Assembly (NCBI GenBank): GCA_013697465.1
Contig: JACCWU010000292.1
Coordinates: 1 to 7,729 of the forward strand
Source: Actinomycetota bacterium
Lineage (GTDB): Bacteria > Actinomycetota > Thermoleophilia > Gaiellales > Gaiellaceae
Reading direction: 5' to 3'
Length of the DNA stretch: 7,729 nucleotides
Part shown: positions 1-5,267 of the stretch, in pieces
How positions within the stretch are numbered: position 1 is the stretch's first letter
How the letters are laid out: the number at the start of each line of letters is the position of its first letter
The notes under the pieces: model-generated
The model's database searches: none
Told to the model about the DNA's origin: nothing
Seen by the model: only the letters and a program-made list of their open reading frames with translations
Made by a program: the position numbers and the translations under genes

Positions 1-162
1 ACGACCCTCTACGGGGAGCCGCCGCTCGAGCGCATCGCCGCGTCGCTCGGAGCGGCGCCCCTGTCCGAGCCGCTCAACCCGCCGGTGAAGGACGCCGGCC
101 TTGTCGCACCGCCGCGCCTCGTGCGGCCCGGCCTCGTCGGAGTCGGAGCCAGGGCGCGCTAA
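1..162 (+). CDS. C-terminal fragment of an unrecognised protein (5'-truncated)
   Basis: A reading frame open from the first base ends at TAA 160-162 and gives 53 residues, beginning TTLYGEPPLERIAASLG and ending in an Arg-rich tail (VGVGARAR). Codons are GC-rich with G or C in most third positions, as in the neighbouring genes, which supports real coding. The fragment is rich in Pro, Leu and Ala and has no catalytic motif, metal site or membrane segment that I recognise, so I assign no function. It sits 31 bases upstream of the cupin gene on the same strand with no terminator between them, so it may be the preceding gene of the same transcript. The start and most of the gene lie outside the window. 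Confidence 0.55.
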   Translation, partial: TTLYGEPPLERIAASLGAAPLSEPLNPPVKDAGLVAPPRLVRPGLVGVGARAR

Positions 163-182
163 TCGATGCCGTCCAATGACTG

Positions 183-189
183 AGGAGGG
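183..189 (+). promoter_or_regulatory. Shine-Dalgarno site of the cupin gene
   Basis: AGGAGGG lies just upstream of the ATG at 194, with 4 bases between. It decides the start: an in-frame ATG at 176 would add six residues but has no such site before it. Confidence 0.6.
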
Positions 190-193
190 AGCG

Positions 194-661
194 ATGACAC
201 GGGAGGCGAGCGCGGTCGCGCTCGGGCCCGGCGAGGGTGCGAGGATCCCGAACCCGGTTGGTGAGGCGATCGTCTTCAAGGCCAGAGCGTCGGAGACCGG
301 CGGGACGATGACGGTCTTCGAGACGGTTGTCGTGCCCGGCGAAGGCCCGCCGCTCCATCTTCACACGAACGAGGATGAGGCCGTGTACGTCCTCGAAGGC
401 GATGTTCACTTTCGTCTCGGCCCGGACTTGCACCGATCGTCGGCCGGGGCGTTTCTATTCATCCCTCGCGGAACTCCACACACGTTCCAGAACGTCGGCA
501 GCGACTCAGCCAGGTTGCTCGTCATCTTCACCCCGTCAGGAATGGAGCGGTTCTTCGAGCGCATTGCGGCCGACGAGTCCCGTGCCGGCGACCAGGCCCT
601 GTTCGCCGCGGCCGGCCACGAGGTTGGGTTGGACGTCGTCGGGCCACCTCTTGGCACGTAA
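194..661 (+). CDS. Small single-domain cupin protein
   Basis: A 155-residue protein with both canonical cupin motifs intact. Motif 1, G(x5)HxH(x4)E(x6)G, runs from G49 through H55, H57 and E62 to G69. Motif 2, G(x5)PxG(x2)H(x3)N, runs from G85 through P91, G93 and H96 to N100. H55, H57, E62 and H96 are the expected metal ligands, so the barrel probably binds a divalent metal. There is no signal peptide or membrane segment, so it is likely cytoplasmic. The C-terminal ~40 residues after the barrel (MERFFERIAADES...) look helical, as is usual in quercetinase-like small cupins. The substrate cannot be read from sequence: such proteins may be dioxygenases, isomerases or binding proteins. The start at 194 follows a good Shine-Dalgarno site. 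The stop is 7 bases before the VOC start, suggesting translational coupling. Confidence 0.9.
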   Translation: MTREASAVALGPGEGARIPNPVGEAIVFKARASETGGTMTVFETVVVPGEGPPLHLHTNEDEAVYVLEGDVHFRLGPDLHRSSAGAFLFIPRGTPHTFQNVGSDSARLLVIFTPSGMERFFERIAADESRAGDQALFAAAGHEVGLDVVGPPLGT

Positions 662-668
662 GGAGTGC

Positions 669-1145
669 GTGAGCGTGGTTCTCGTCAACGACCTCCATCA
701 CATGACGTTCCTCACCGCCGACATGGATCGGCTGATCGCGTTCTACGAGCGCGTCTTCAATGCACGGGTGACGTTCGATCGCGAAGAGGAAGGGGGCCTC
801 CGCCATGCGTTCATCGAGATCGGACCGCACACGGTCCTGCATCCGTTCGAGGTGCGCGGCGTCGAGGTCCCCGGCCGTCAGCCGATCTTCGCGCGCGGTC
901 GCCTCGACCACTTCGCGCTGAACGCGGCGAGCGAGGAGGCATTTCGTGAGATCCGCCTCCGGCTCCTGGCGGAGGGGGCAGGCGCGACCGACGGCGGGCT
1001 CGTGACCGATATGGGCGCGATGCTGAGCTTCAGCTTCCACGATCCCGACGGCGGCTGGCACGAGGTCATGTGGGTAAAGCCTGGTGTGCCGTTCGAGGAA
1101 GGCTTCAGGCATCCCGGCGAGTGGGAGATGATCGAGCTCGACTGA
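669..1145 (+). CDS. VOC superfamily protein (glyoxalase/bleomycin resistance/extradiol dioxygenase fold)
   Basis: A protein of about 158 residues made of two beta-alpha-beta-beta-beta modules. The first opens with LHHMTFLTADMDRLIAFYERVF (residues 9-30), the usual VOC strand-helix start. The second opens with RLDHFALNA (78-86) and ends with FHDPDGGWHEVMW (123-135), the typical closing strand. Likely metal ligands are H10 or H11, E50, H81 and E132, one set per paired module, so a metal-dependent enzyme is plausible. Substrate unknown: the superfamily includes glyoxalase I, fosfomycin resistance enzymes, epimerases and ring-cleavage dioxygenases. The GTG at 669 is chosen because AAGGAG (660-665) precedes it, but a GTG at 675 is nearly as good and would remove two residues. 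It starts 7 bases after the cupin stop, so the two are probably co-translated. The gene is convergent with lysA. Confidence 0.87.
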   Translation: MSVVLVNDLHHMTFLTADMDRLIAFYERVFNARVTFDREEEGGLRHAFIEIGPHTVLHPFEVRGVEVPGRQPIFARGRLDHFALNAASEEAFREIRLRLLAEGAGATDGGLVTDMGAMLSFSFHDPDGGWHEVMWVKPGVPFEEGFRHPGEWEMIELD

Positions 1146-1152
1146 GCCGGAC

Positions 1153-2451
1153 TCACATCGGCGTCTCACTTCGATTCGAGTACGACTCGAACGCGAGCAA
1201 GTCGTCGATGGTCTCGCGCCGGCGGATCACACGAGCGTCACCGCCGGCGACGAGTACCGCCGCCGGACGGGCGGTCGCGTTGTAGTTCGAGCTCATGGCG
1301 AGCGTGTACGCGCCCGTGACCGGAATTGCGAGGAGGTCTCCGGGCCGCGGCGACGGGAGCAGCACGTCGTCGATGAGCACGTCGCCCGACTCGCAATGGA
1401 GCCCGGCGACGCTGACCGTCTCGCTCGCCGGCTCGTCGGCGCGTGCAGCCGACAGCGCCGTGTAGCGGGCGCCGTAGAGACCCGGACGCGGGTTGTCGGA
1501 CATGCCCCCGTCGACGGCGACCCAGGTCACGTCGTCCAGTCGTTTCACCGAGCGGATGCGGTAGAGCGTCACGCCCGCCTGTCCCACGAGCGCCCGGCCC
1601 GGCTCGAGAACGAGTTGAGGCTCCCGTAGGTCGTTCGCGCGCCACGCACGGAGCACGCCGTCCGCCGCCAACCGTGTGACCGTGCCGAGCCGGACCTCCG
1701 GCTCCTCGGGAACGTGACGCACCGCGAAGCCGCCGCCGACGTTCACGACCGCGGGCTCCCAGCCGAGCTCGTCACGGCAGAGCGTGGCGAAAGACGCCAG
1801 GAGCTCGACCGTCTCGTCGTGAGCGGCGGTGTCGGCGAGCTGCGAGCCGACGTGGACGTGAACGCCGGCGACGTCGAGGCCGAGGCTGCGGGCGCGCTCG
1901 ACCGCTCGGAACGCCGCGGCCGGGGGGAGGCCGAACTTCGAGCCGTGGTGGCCCGTTTGAATGGCCTCGTGCGTGTCGGCCTCGACGCCGAGCGTCACGC
2001 GGACGAGTACGCGCGCGACGCCGACCGAAGCGGCCCGCTCGGTCTCGTCCTCCGCGTCCAGCACGACGGTTGCTCCGGCCTCGGCTGCCGCGCGCAGCTC
2101 CTCGTCGGACTTCGCGTTGCCGTGGACGAAGACTCGCTCGCTGCCGATCCCGGCGGCGCGAGCGAACGCGAGCTCGCCGAGCGATGCGACGTCGGCGCCG
2201 AGTCCTTCCTCGGCGAACAGCCGCAGGATCGCGATGTTCGGGAACGCCTTGGACGCGTACACGACGAGAGCTTCGGGCACCGCCTCGCGAATCTCCCGCG
2301 CCCGTGCGCGCAGCGTCTGCTCGCAATAGGCGACGAGCGGCGTTCCATGCTCCGCCGCGAGCGCCCTGGCGGGGACGCCTCCGATGCTGAGCTGGCCGTC
2401 CTCGATTCCGGAGGAGTCCGGGAAGAGGCCGAGTACGTCGGGATCGAACAT
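1153..2451 (-). CDS. lysA: Diaminopimelate decarboxylase (EC 4.1.1.20)
   Basis: A 432-residue fold-type III PLP enzyme that decarboxylates meso-2,6-diaminopimelate to L-lysine, the last step of lysine synthesis, in the cytoplasm. Visible motifs in order: YASKAF (65-70) with K68 as the PLP Schiff-base lysine; HGNAKS (110-115); SKFG (171-174); HVHVGSQ (198-204) in the TIM barrel; the glycine-rich VNVGGGF (236-242) and EPGR (283-286), which bind the PLP phosphate; VDGGMSDNPRP (313-323), typical of the decarboxylase; CESGD (353-357), with the catalytic Cys of the partner subunit; and GAY (380-382). Length is normal for the family. The SDNPRP and CESGD motifs favour DapDC over arginine or ornithine decarboxylases. 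The ATG at 2451 is preceded only by a weak AGG. Its 5' region is shared with the divergent leuS leader. The C-terminus lies 7 bases from the convergent VOC gene. Confidence 0.96.
   Translation of the reverse strand: MFDPDVLGLFPDSSGIEDGQLSIGGVPARALAAEHGTPLVAYCEQTLRARAREIREAVPEALVVYASKAFPNIAILRLFAEEGLGADVASLGELAFARAAGIGSERVFVHGNAKSDEELRAAAEAGATVVLDAEDETERAASVGVARVLVRVTLGVEADTHEAIQTGHHGSKFGLPPAAAFRAVERARSLGLDVAGVHVHVGSQLADTAAHDETVELLASFATLCRDELGWEPAVVNVGGGFAVRHVPEEPEVRLGTVTRLAADGVLRAWRANDLREPQLVLEPGRALVGQAGVTLYRIRSVKRLDDVTWVAVDGGMSDNPRPGLYGARYTALSAARADEPASETVSVAGLHCESGDVLIDDVLLPSPRPGDLLAIPVTGAYTLAMSSNYNATARPAAVLVAGGDARVIRRRETIDDLLAFESYSNRSETPM
1175..1191. repeat. Small perfect inverted repeat in the 3' end of lysA
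   Basis: TTCGAGT (1175-1181) and ACTCGAA (1185-1191) form a 7-bp stem with a 3-base loop, inside the last codons of lysA and about 30 bases past the VOC stop codon. There is no T-run on either side, so it is at most a weak transcription end for the convergent VOC transcript. It may be chance, since it lies in codons for Phe-Glu-Ser-Tyr-Ser. Confidence 0.3.
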
Positions 2452-2465
2452 CGCCTGATCTTGCC

Positions 2466-2474
2466 TGTTACGAT
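2466..2474 (+). promoter_or_regulatory. Extended -10 promoter of the leuS leader
   Basis: TGTTACGAT is an extended -10 element (TGn followed by TACGAT, which keeps the key T, A and final T). I see no convincing -35 at normal spacing, which an extended -10 tolerates. Transcription would begin around 2480-2484, at or just before the leader ATG at 2484. The site lies between the divergent starts of lysA (2451) and leuS (2611). Confidence 0.5.
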
Positions 2475-2483
2475 TTGAGCCTC

Positions 2484-2504
2484 ATGCAGCAACTTCTTGC
2501 GTAA
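2484..2504 (+). CDS. Putative leucine-rich leader peptide MQQLLA for leuS attenuation
   Basis: A six-codon ORF, ATG CAG CAA CTT CTT GCG TAA, encodes Met-Gln-Gln-Leu-Leu-Ala. It starts 9 bases after the -10 hexamer, so the transcript would be leaderless or nearly so; no Shine-Dalgarno site is visible, and leaderless genes are common in Actinobacteria. The two adjacent leucine codons are both CTT, while leuS itself mostly uses CTC and CTG, so the pair should be sensitive to charged tRNA-Leu. The ORF is followed at once by a hairpin (2508-2542), an intrinsic terminator (2547-2570) and the leuS start. This is the layout of ribosome-mediated attenuation, in which stalling at scarce amino-acid codons changes folding of the downstream RNA. 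It is an inference from layout; an ORF this short could arise by chance, but its position and its match to the product of the next gene argue against that. Confidence 0.55.
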   Translation: MQQLLA

Positions 2505-2507
2505 CCC

Positions 2508-2542
2508 AGGGAGCGAACGCGGCGCACGCCGCGACGTTCCCT
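2508..2542 (+). promoter_or_regulatory. Strong hairpin in the leuS leader
   Basis: The outer stem AGGGAGCG (2508-2515) pairs with CGTTCCCT (2535-2542), including one G-U. The inner stem CGCGGC (2518-2523) pairs with GCCGCG (2528-2533) around a GCAC loop. Only A2516, A2517 and A2534 are unpaired between them, giving about 14 base pairs. The 5' strand begins 4 bases after the leader-peptide stop codon, so a ribosome terminating there would cover it, whereas one stalled at the CTT codons would leave most of it free. That places it as the ribosome-sensitive element of an attenuator. It resembles a T-box antiterminator in layout but lacks the UGGN bulge. Confidence 0.55.
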
Positions 2543-2546
2543 CCAG

Positions 2547-2570
2547 GCCTCTCCCGCGAGAGGCTTTTTT
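2547..2570 (+). terminator. Intrinsic terminator in the leuS leader (attenuator)
   Basis: GCCTCTC (2547-2553) pairs perfectly with GAGAGGC (2558-2564) around a CCGC loop and is followed by six T residues (2565-2570), then GTT. It can be extended by a G-U and an A-U pair. It points rightwards, 40 bases before the leuS start. Because lysA is transcribed leftwards from 2451, no rightward gene needs ending here, so its natural role is to stop the leuS leader transcript conditionally. Confidence 0.8.
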
Positions 2571-2610
2571 GTTCCGTTTTGCTCTCTACTGCGACGAATT
2601 GAGACAGGCG

Positions 2611-5055
2611 ATGGACAGCTACGACGCGAAGACGATCGAAGAGAAGTGGCAGCGGATCTGGGAGGACGCGCGCGCCTTCGAGGTCCAGAACCCGGAGCCG
2701 GGAGCGGACGCGGCGCCGAAGAGCTACGTCCTCGAGCAGCTTCCGTACCCGTCGGGGACGCTGCACATGGGGCACCTGCTTCCGTACACGATCGGAGACG
2801 TCGTCACGCGCTTCCGGGCGCGCAACGGGCTGCGCGTCCTGCATCCACAGGGGTTCGACTCGTTCGGGCTGCCGGCCGAGAACGCCGCGATTCGCGAGGG
2901 CGGGCATCCGCGCGAGAGCACCGAGCGCAACATCGTGCACATCACGCGCTCGATGCGCCGCATGGGGTGGGCGTACGACTGGGCGCGTGTGCTGTCGACG
3001 CACGATCCGGAGTACTACCGCTGGCAGCAGTGGCAGTTCCTCGAGTTTCTCGAGCGCGGTCTGGCGTATCGAAAGGGAGCACCCGTCAAGTGGTGTCCCA
3101 ACGACCAGACGGTGCTGGCCAACGAGCAGGTGCACGACGGACGCTGCGAGCGGTGTGGCGCCGAGGTCGAGTCCCGGCTGATGGAGCAGTGGTTCTTCAG
3201 GATCACGGACTATGCACAGGATCTCCTGGACGACCTCGACACGGTCGACTGGCCCGAGTCGATCAAGGCACGGCAGCGAAACTGGATCGGCCGATCGGAA
3301 GGCGCGGAGATCCTGTTCCGGATCGAGGAGCTGGACGAGGACGTCCCGGTCTTCACGACTCGTCCGGACACGCTCTACGGCGCGACGTTCTTCGTCCTCG
3401 CCCCCGAGCACGAGCTCGTCGCACGGGTCGAGGCGGAAGAGGTTCGCGAGTACGTTCGGCGTGCCTCGGCGAAGAAGACGGAGGTGCGTGCTGCAGCGGC
3501 CGAGAAGACAGGCGTCTTCACGGGCTGGCATGCGGTCAACCCGGTCAATGGCGAACGGCTGCCCGTGTACGTGGCGGACTACGTCCTGATGGACTACGGA
3601 ACCGGGGCGATCATGGCCGTGCCGGCACACGACCAGCGCGACTTCGACTTTGCGACGGTGTTCGACCTGCCGATCCGGCACGTCGTCCGGCCTGCACATG
3701 AGGACGTCGACGAGGGCACGGCGCACGTCGGGCACACCGAGGGCGAGATCCTCGTCAACTCGGCCGAGTTCGACGGGCTCCCCGCGGTGGAGGGCGGCCG
3801 CCGGATCGTCGAGAAGCTCGAGACGGAAGGACGCGGCCGGTTCGCGATCAACTTCCGCCTGCGCGACTGGGGATTCTCGCGGCAGCGGTACTGGGGCTGC
3901 CCGATTCCCGTCATCTATTGCGACACGTGCGGGATCGTTCCCGTGCCGAGGGACGAGCTGCCCGTCGTGCTCCCCGACGTCGAGGACTACAAGCCGAAAG
4001 GGCGCCCGCCGCTCGCGCTGGCCACGGACTGGGTGAACGTGCCGTGCCCGAGCTGCGGAGGTCCCGGCATGCGCGAGACGGAGACCATGGACACCTTCGT
4101 CGACTCCTCCTGGTACTTCCTCCGCTACTGCGACGCCCAAAACGACGCCGCGCCGTTCGATCGCGCGGCGGTCGACTACTGGAACCCGATCGACCTGTAC
4201 ATCGGCGGCGTCGACCACGCGACCATGCACATGATCTACGCGCGGTTCTGGGTCAAGGTGCTGAACGACCTCGGCCACCTCGGCTTCCGGGAGCCGTTCG
4301 CGCGTTTCTACTCGAACGGCTGGGTGACGACCGGGAAGACCAAGATGTCGAAGCGGGCCGGCAACGTCATCGGACCCGACGACTACGTCGAGCGCTTCGG
4401 CGCGGATGCCTGCCGGCTGAACATCCTCTTCCTCGGCCCCGCAAACGAGGACATCGAGTGGACGGAGTCGAGCATCGAGGGGATGGCGAGGTTCGTAAGA
4501 CGCCTCTGGCGGGTGGTCAACCAGGCCGCCGAGGAAGCGCCGGCGGGGTCGGCGTCGGACGGTCGTCTCGCGCGCAAGGCGCACGCGACGATCGCGAAGG
4601 TCACCGACGACATCGGGCGGCGCTATGCGTTCAACACGGCGATCGCGGCTGTGATGGAGCTGGTGAACGAGCTCTCGCGGGAGCCGGCCGGCGGCCCCGA
4701 CTCGCGCTTCGCGGCGGAGACCGCAGTCTCACTCGTCCAGCCGTACGCGCCGCACGTCGCCGAGGAGCTGTGGGAGCGGCTGGGCCACGAGCGGCTGTGG
4801 GAGCAGCCGTGGCCCGTCGCCGACCCGGCCCTGCTCGAGGTCGAGACGGTCGAGGTCGTCGTGCAGGTCAACGGGAGGATCCGAGACCGGTTGCACGTGG
4901 CCCCGGACACGCCGGAAGACGAGCTCGTCGCCCTCGCGCGCCGGTCTGAGCGGGTGCAGGCGCACCTGGACGGCGGCGAGGTCTCACGGACGGTCGTGGT
5001 TCCGGGCAAGCTCGTCAACTTCGTTATCACGGGGGAAACCGTGTTTCCCCCGTGA
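2611..5055 (+). CDS. leuS: Leucyl-tRNA synthetase (EC 6.1.1.4)
   Basis: An 814-residue class Ia synthetase that charges tRNA-Leu with leucine. Visible in order: the catalytic domain with HMGH (52-55, the HIGH motif); a zinc module with C162, C179 and C182; the CP1 editing domain with FTTRPDT (248-254, Thr-rich site) and MAVPAHDQRD (335-344, ending in the conserved editing Asp); a second Cys4 ribbon (C437, C440, C479, C482); the leucine-type FVDSSWYFLRY (496-506); KMSKR (578-582), where the usual last Ser is Arg; the anticodon-binding helical domain; and a C-terminal domain with VQVNGRIRDR (751-760). The ATG at 2611 gives the family's normal N-terminus (TIEEKWQRIWED); a longer frame from TTG 2497 would run through the leader hairpin and terminator and is rejected. 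The final residues TGETVFPP are encoded by a palindromic element containing the stop codon. Regulation is probably through the leader attenuator. Confidence 0.97.
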   Translation: MDSYDAKTIEEKWQRIWEDARAFEVQNPEPGADAAPKSYVLEQLPYPSGTLHMGHLLPYTIGDVVTRFRARNGLRVLHPQGFDSFGLPAENAAIREGGHPRESTERNIVHITRSMRRMGWAYDWARVLSTHDPEYYRWQQWQFLEFLERGLAYRKGAPVKWCPNDQTVLANEQVHDGRCERCGAEVESRLMEQWFFRITDYAQDLLDDLDTVDWPESIKARQRNWIGRSEGAEILFRIEELDEDVPVFTTRPDTLYGATFFVLAPEHELVARVEAEEVREYVRRASAKKTEVRAAAAEKTGVFTGWHAVNPVNGERLPVYVADYVLMDYGTGAIMAVPAHDQRDFDFATVFDLPIRHVVRPAHEDVDEGTAHVGHTEGEILVNSAEFDGLPAVEGGRRIVEKLETEGRGRFAINFRLRDWGFSRQRYWGCPIPVIYCDTCGIVPVPRDELPVVLPDVEDYKPKGRPPLALATDWVNVPCPSCGGPGMRETETMDTFVDSSWYFLRYCDAQNDAAPFDRAAVDYWNPIDLYIGGVDHATMHMIYARFWVKVLNDLGHLGFREPFARFYSNGWVTTGKTKMSKRAGNVIGPDDYVERFGADACRLNILFLGPANEDIEWTESSIEGMARFVRRLWRVVNQAAEEAPAGSASDGRLARKAHATIAKVTDDIGRRYAFNTAIAAVMELVNELSREPAGGPDSRFAAETAVSLVQPYAPHVAEELWERLGHERLWEQPWPVADPALLEVETVEVVVQVNGRIRDRLHVAPDTPEDELVALARRSERVQAHLDGGEVSRTVVVPGKLVNFVITGETVFPP

Positions 5056-5091
5056 GCCCCTAATCACGGGGGAAACACGGTTTCCCCCGTG
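5028..5091. repeat. Pair of mutually inverted 27-base palindromes across the leuS stop
   Basis: Copy 1 (5028-5054) is CACGGGGGAAAC, loop CGT, GTTTCCCCCGTG. Copy 2 (5065-5091) has the same arms with loop ACG. Each forms a perfect 12-bp hairpin (copy 1 gains a T-A pair through 5027 and 5055). Since the loops are reverse complements, copy 2 is the exact reverse complement of copy 1, so the two can also pair over all 27 bases around the 10-base spacer 5055-5064. There is no T-run, so this is not a classical terminator, although it could end or protect the leuS mRNA. The look is of a REP-like or terminator-like repeat; whether it recurs in the genome cannot be seen here. Confidence 0.85.
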
Positions 5092-5267
5092 TGCCCCCTT
5101 CTTCTTCGCAATTCATCGCATCCGCCTTCCATGGCCTCCCGGCCGGCAAAGCCGGCCTCCGGCCGTGTGACGGCCGAGCATTGAAGGTGCGTGAGCGAAT
5201 GGGGTTGGTGCGCAATCGTGACGAAGGCGTGAACCACCCGTAACTGGTTCGCCGCGACGATGGCGTC
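5056..5267. other. leuS-comEA intergenic region
   Basis: A 212-base stretch with no credible gene on either strand. It holds the second palindrome of the leuS 3' element, two GC-rich hairpins (5141-5176), and about 90 bases before comEA in which I find no promoter with a convincing -10 and -35. Reading frames on the minus strand here run antisense into comEA and are not supported. Confidence 0.6.
5141..5176 (+). repeat. Two adjacent GC-rich hairpins upstream of comEA
   Basis: GGCCGGC (5141-5147) pairs with GCCGGCC (5151-5157) around AAA, and CGGCCGT (5160-5166) pairs with ACGGCCG (5170-5176) around GTG. Both stems are perfect 7-bp helices only 2 bases apart, and their GGCC cores could cross-pair. 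No T-run follows either, so they are not canonical terminators. They could act as RNA processing or stability barriers between leuS and comEA. Confidence 0.6.

Noticed and set aside
327..668. Longer VOC protein starting inside the cupin gene
   Set aside because: The extra N-terminal part is a Ser/Arg-rich out-of-frame reading of the cupin; VOC homology begins at about 690 and a ribosome site lies at 660-665.
1714..2478. Plus-strand open frame of about 254 codons opposite lysA
   Set aside because: Shadow of lysA, whose PLP motifs are clear on the minus strand; no domain and biased composition.
2484..2570. Canonical T-box riboswitch upstream of leuS
   Set aside because: No TGGN in the leader, and under 30 bases between the promoter and the hairpin, so no Stem I or specifier loop can fit. 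Kept only as a resemblance.
2497..2610. Longer leuS starting at TTG 2497 (38 extra residues)
   Set aside because: It would translate through the leader hairpin and the terminator; the extra residues do not look like LeuRS, while the ATG at 2611 gives the normal family start.
2482..4584. Long minus-strand open frame of about 700 codons opposite leuS
   Set aside because: It is antisense to a leuS with every expected motif. GC-rich genes create long stop-free frames on the opposite strand; its translation is Arg/Asp/Val/His-rich with no recognisable domain.
5028..5091. CRISPR array
   Set aside because: Only two copies, palindromic throughout, with a 10-base spacer; no array and no cas genes.
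5092..5267. tRNA, small RNA gene or promoter before comEA
   Set aside because: No cloverleaf or anticodon arm, and no -35/-10 pair at acceptable spacing; only GC hairpins are visible.
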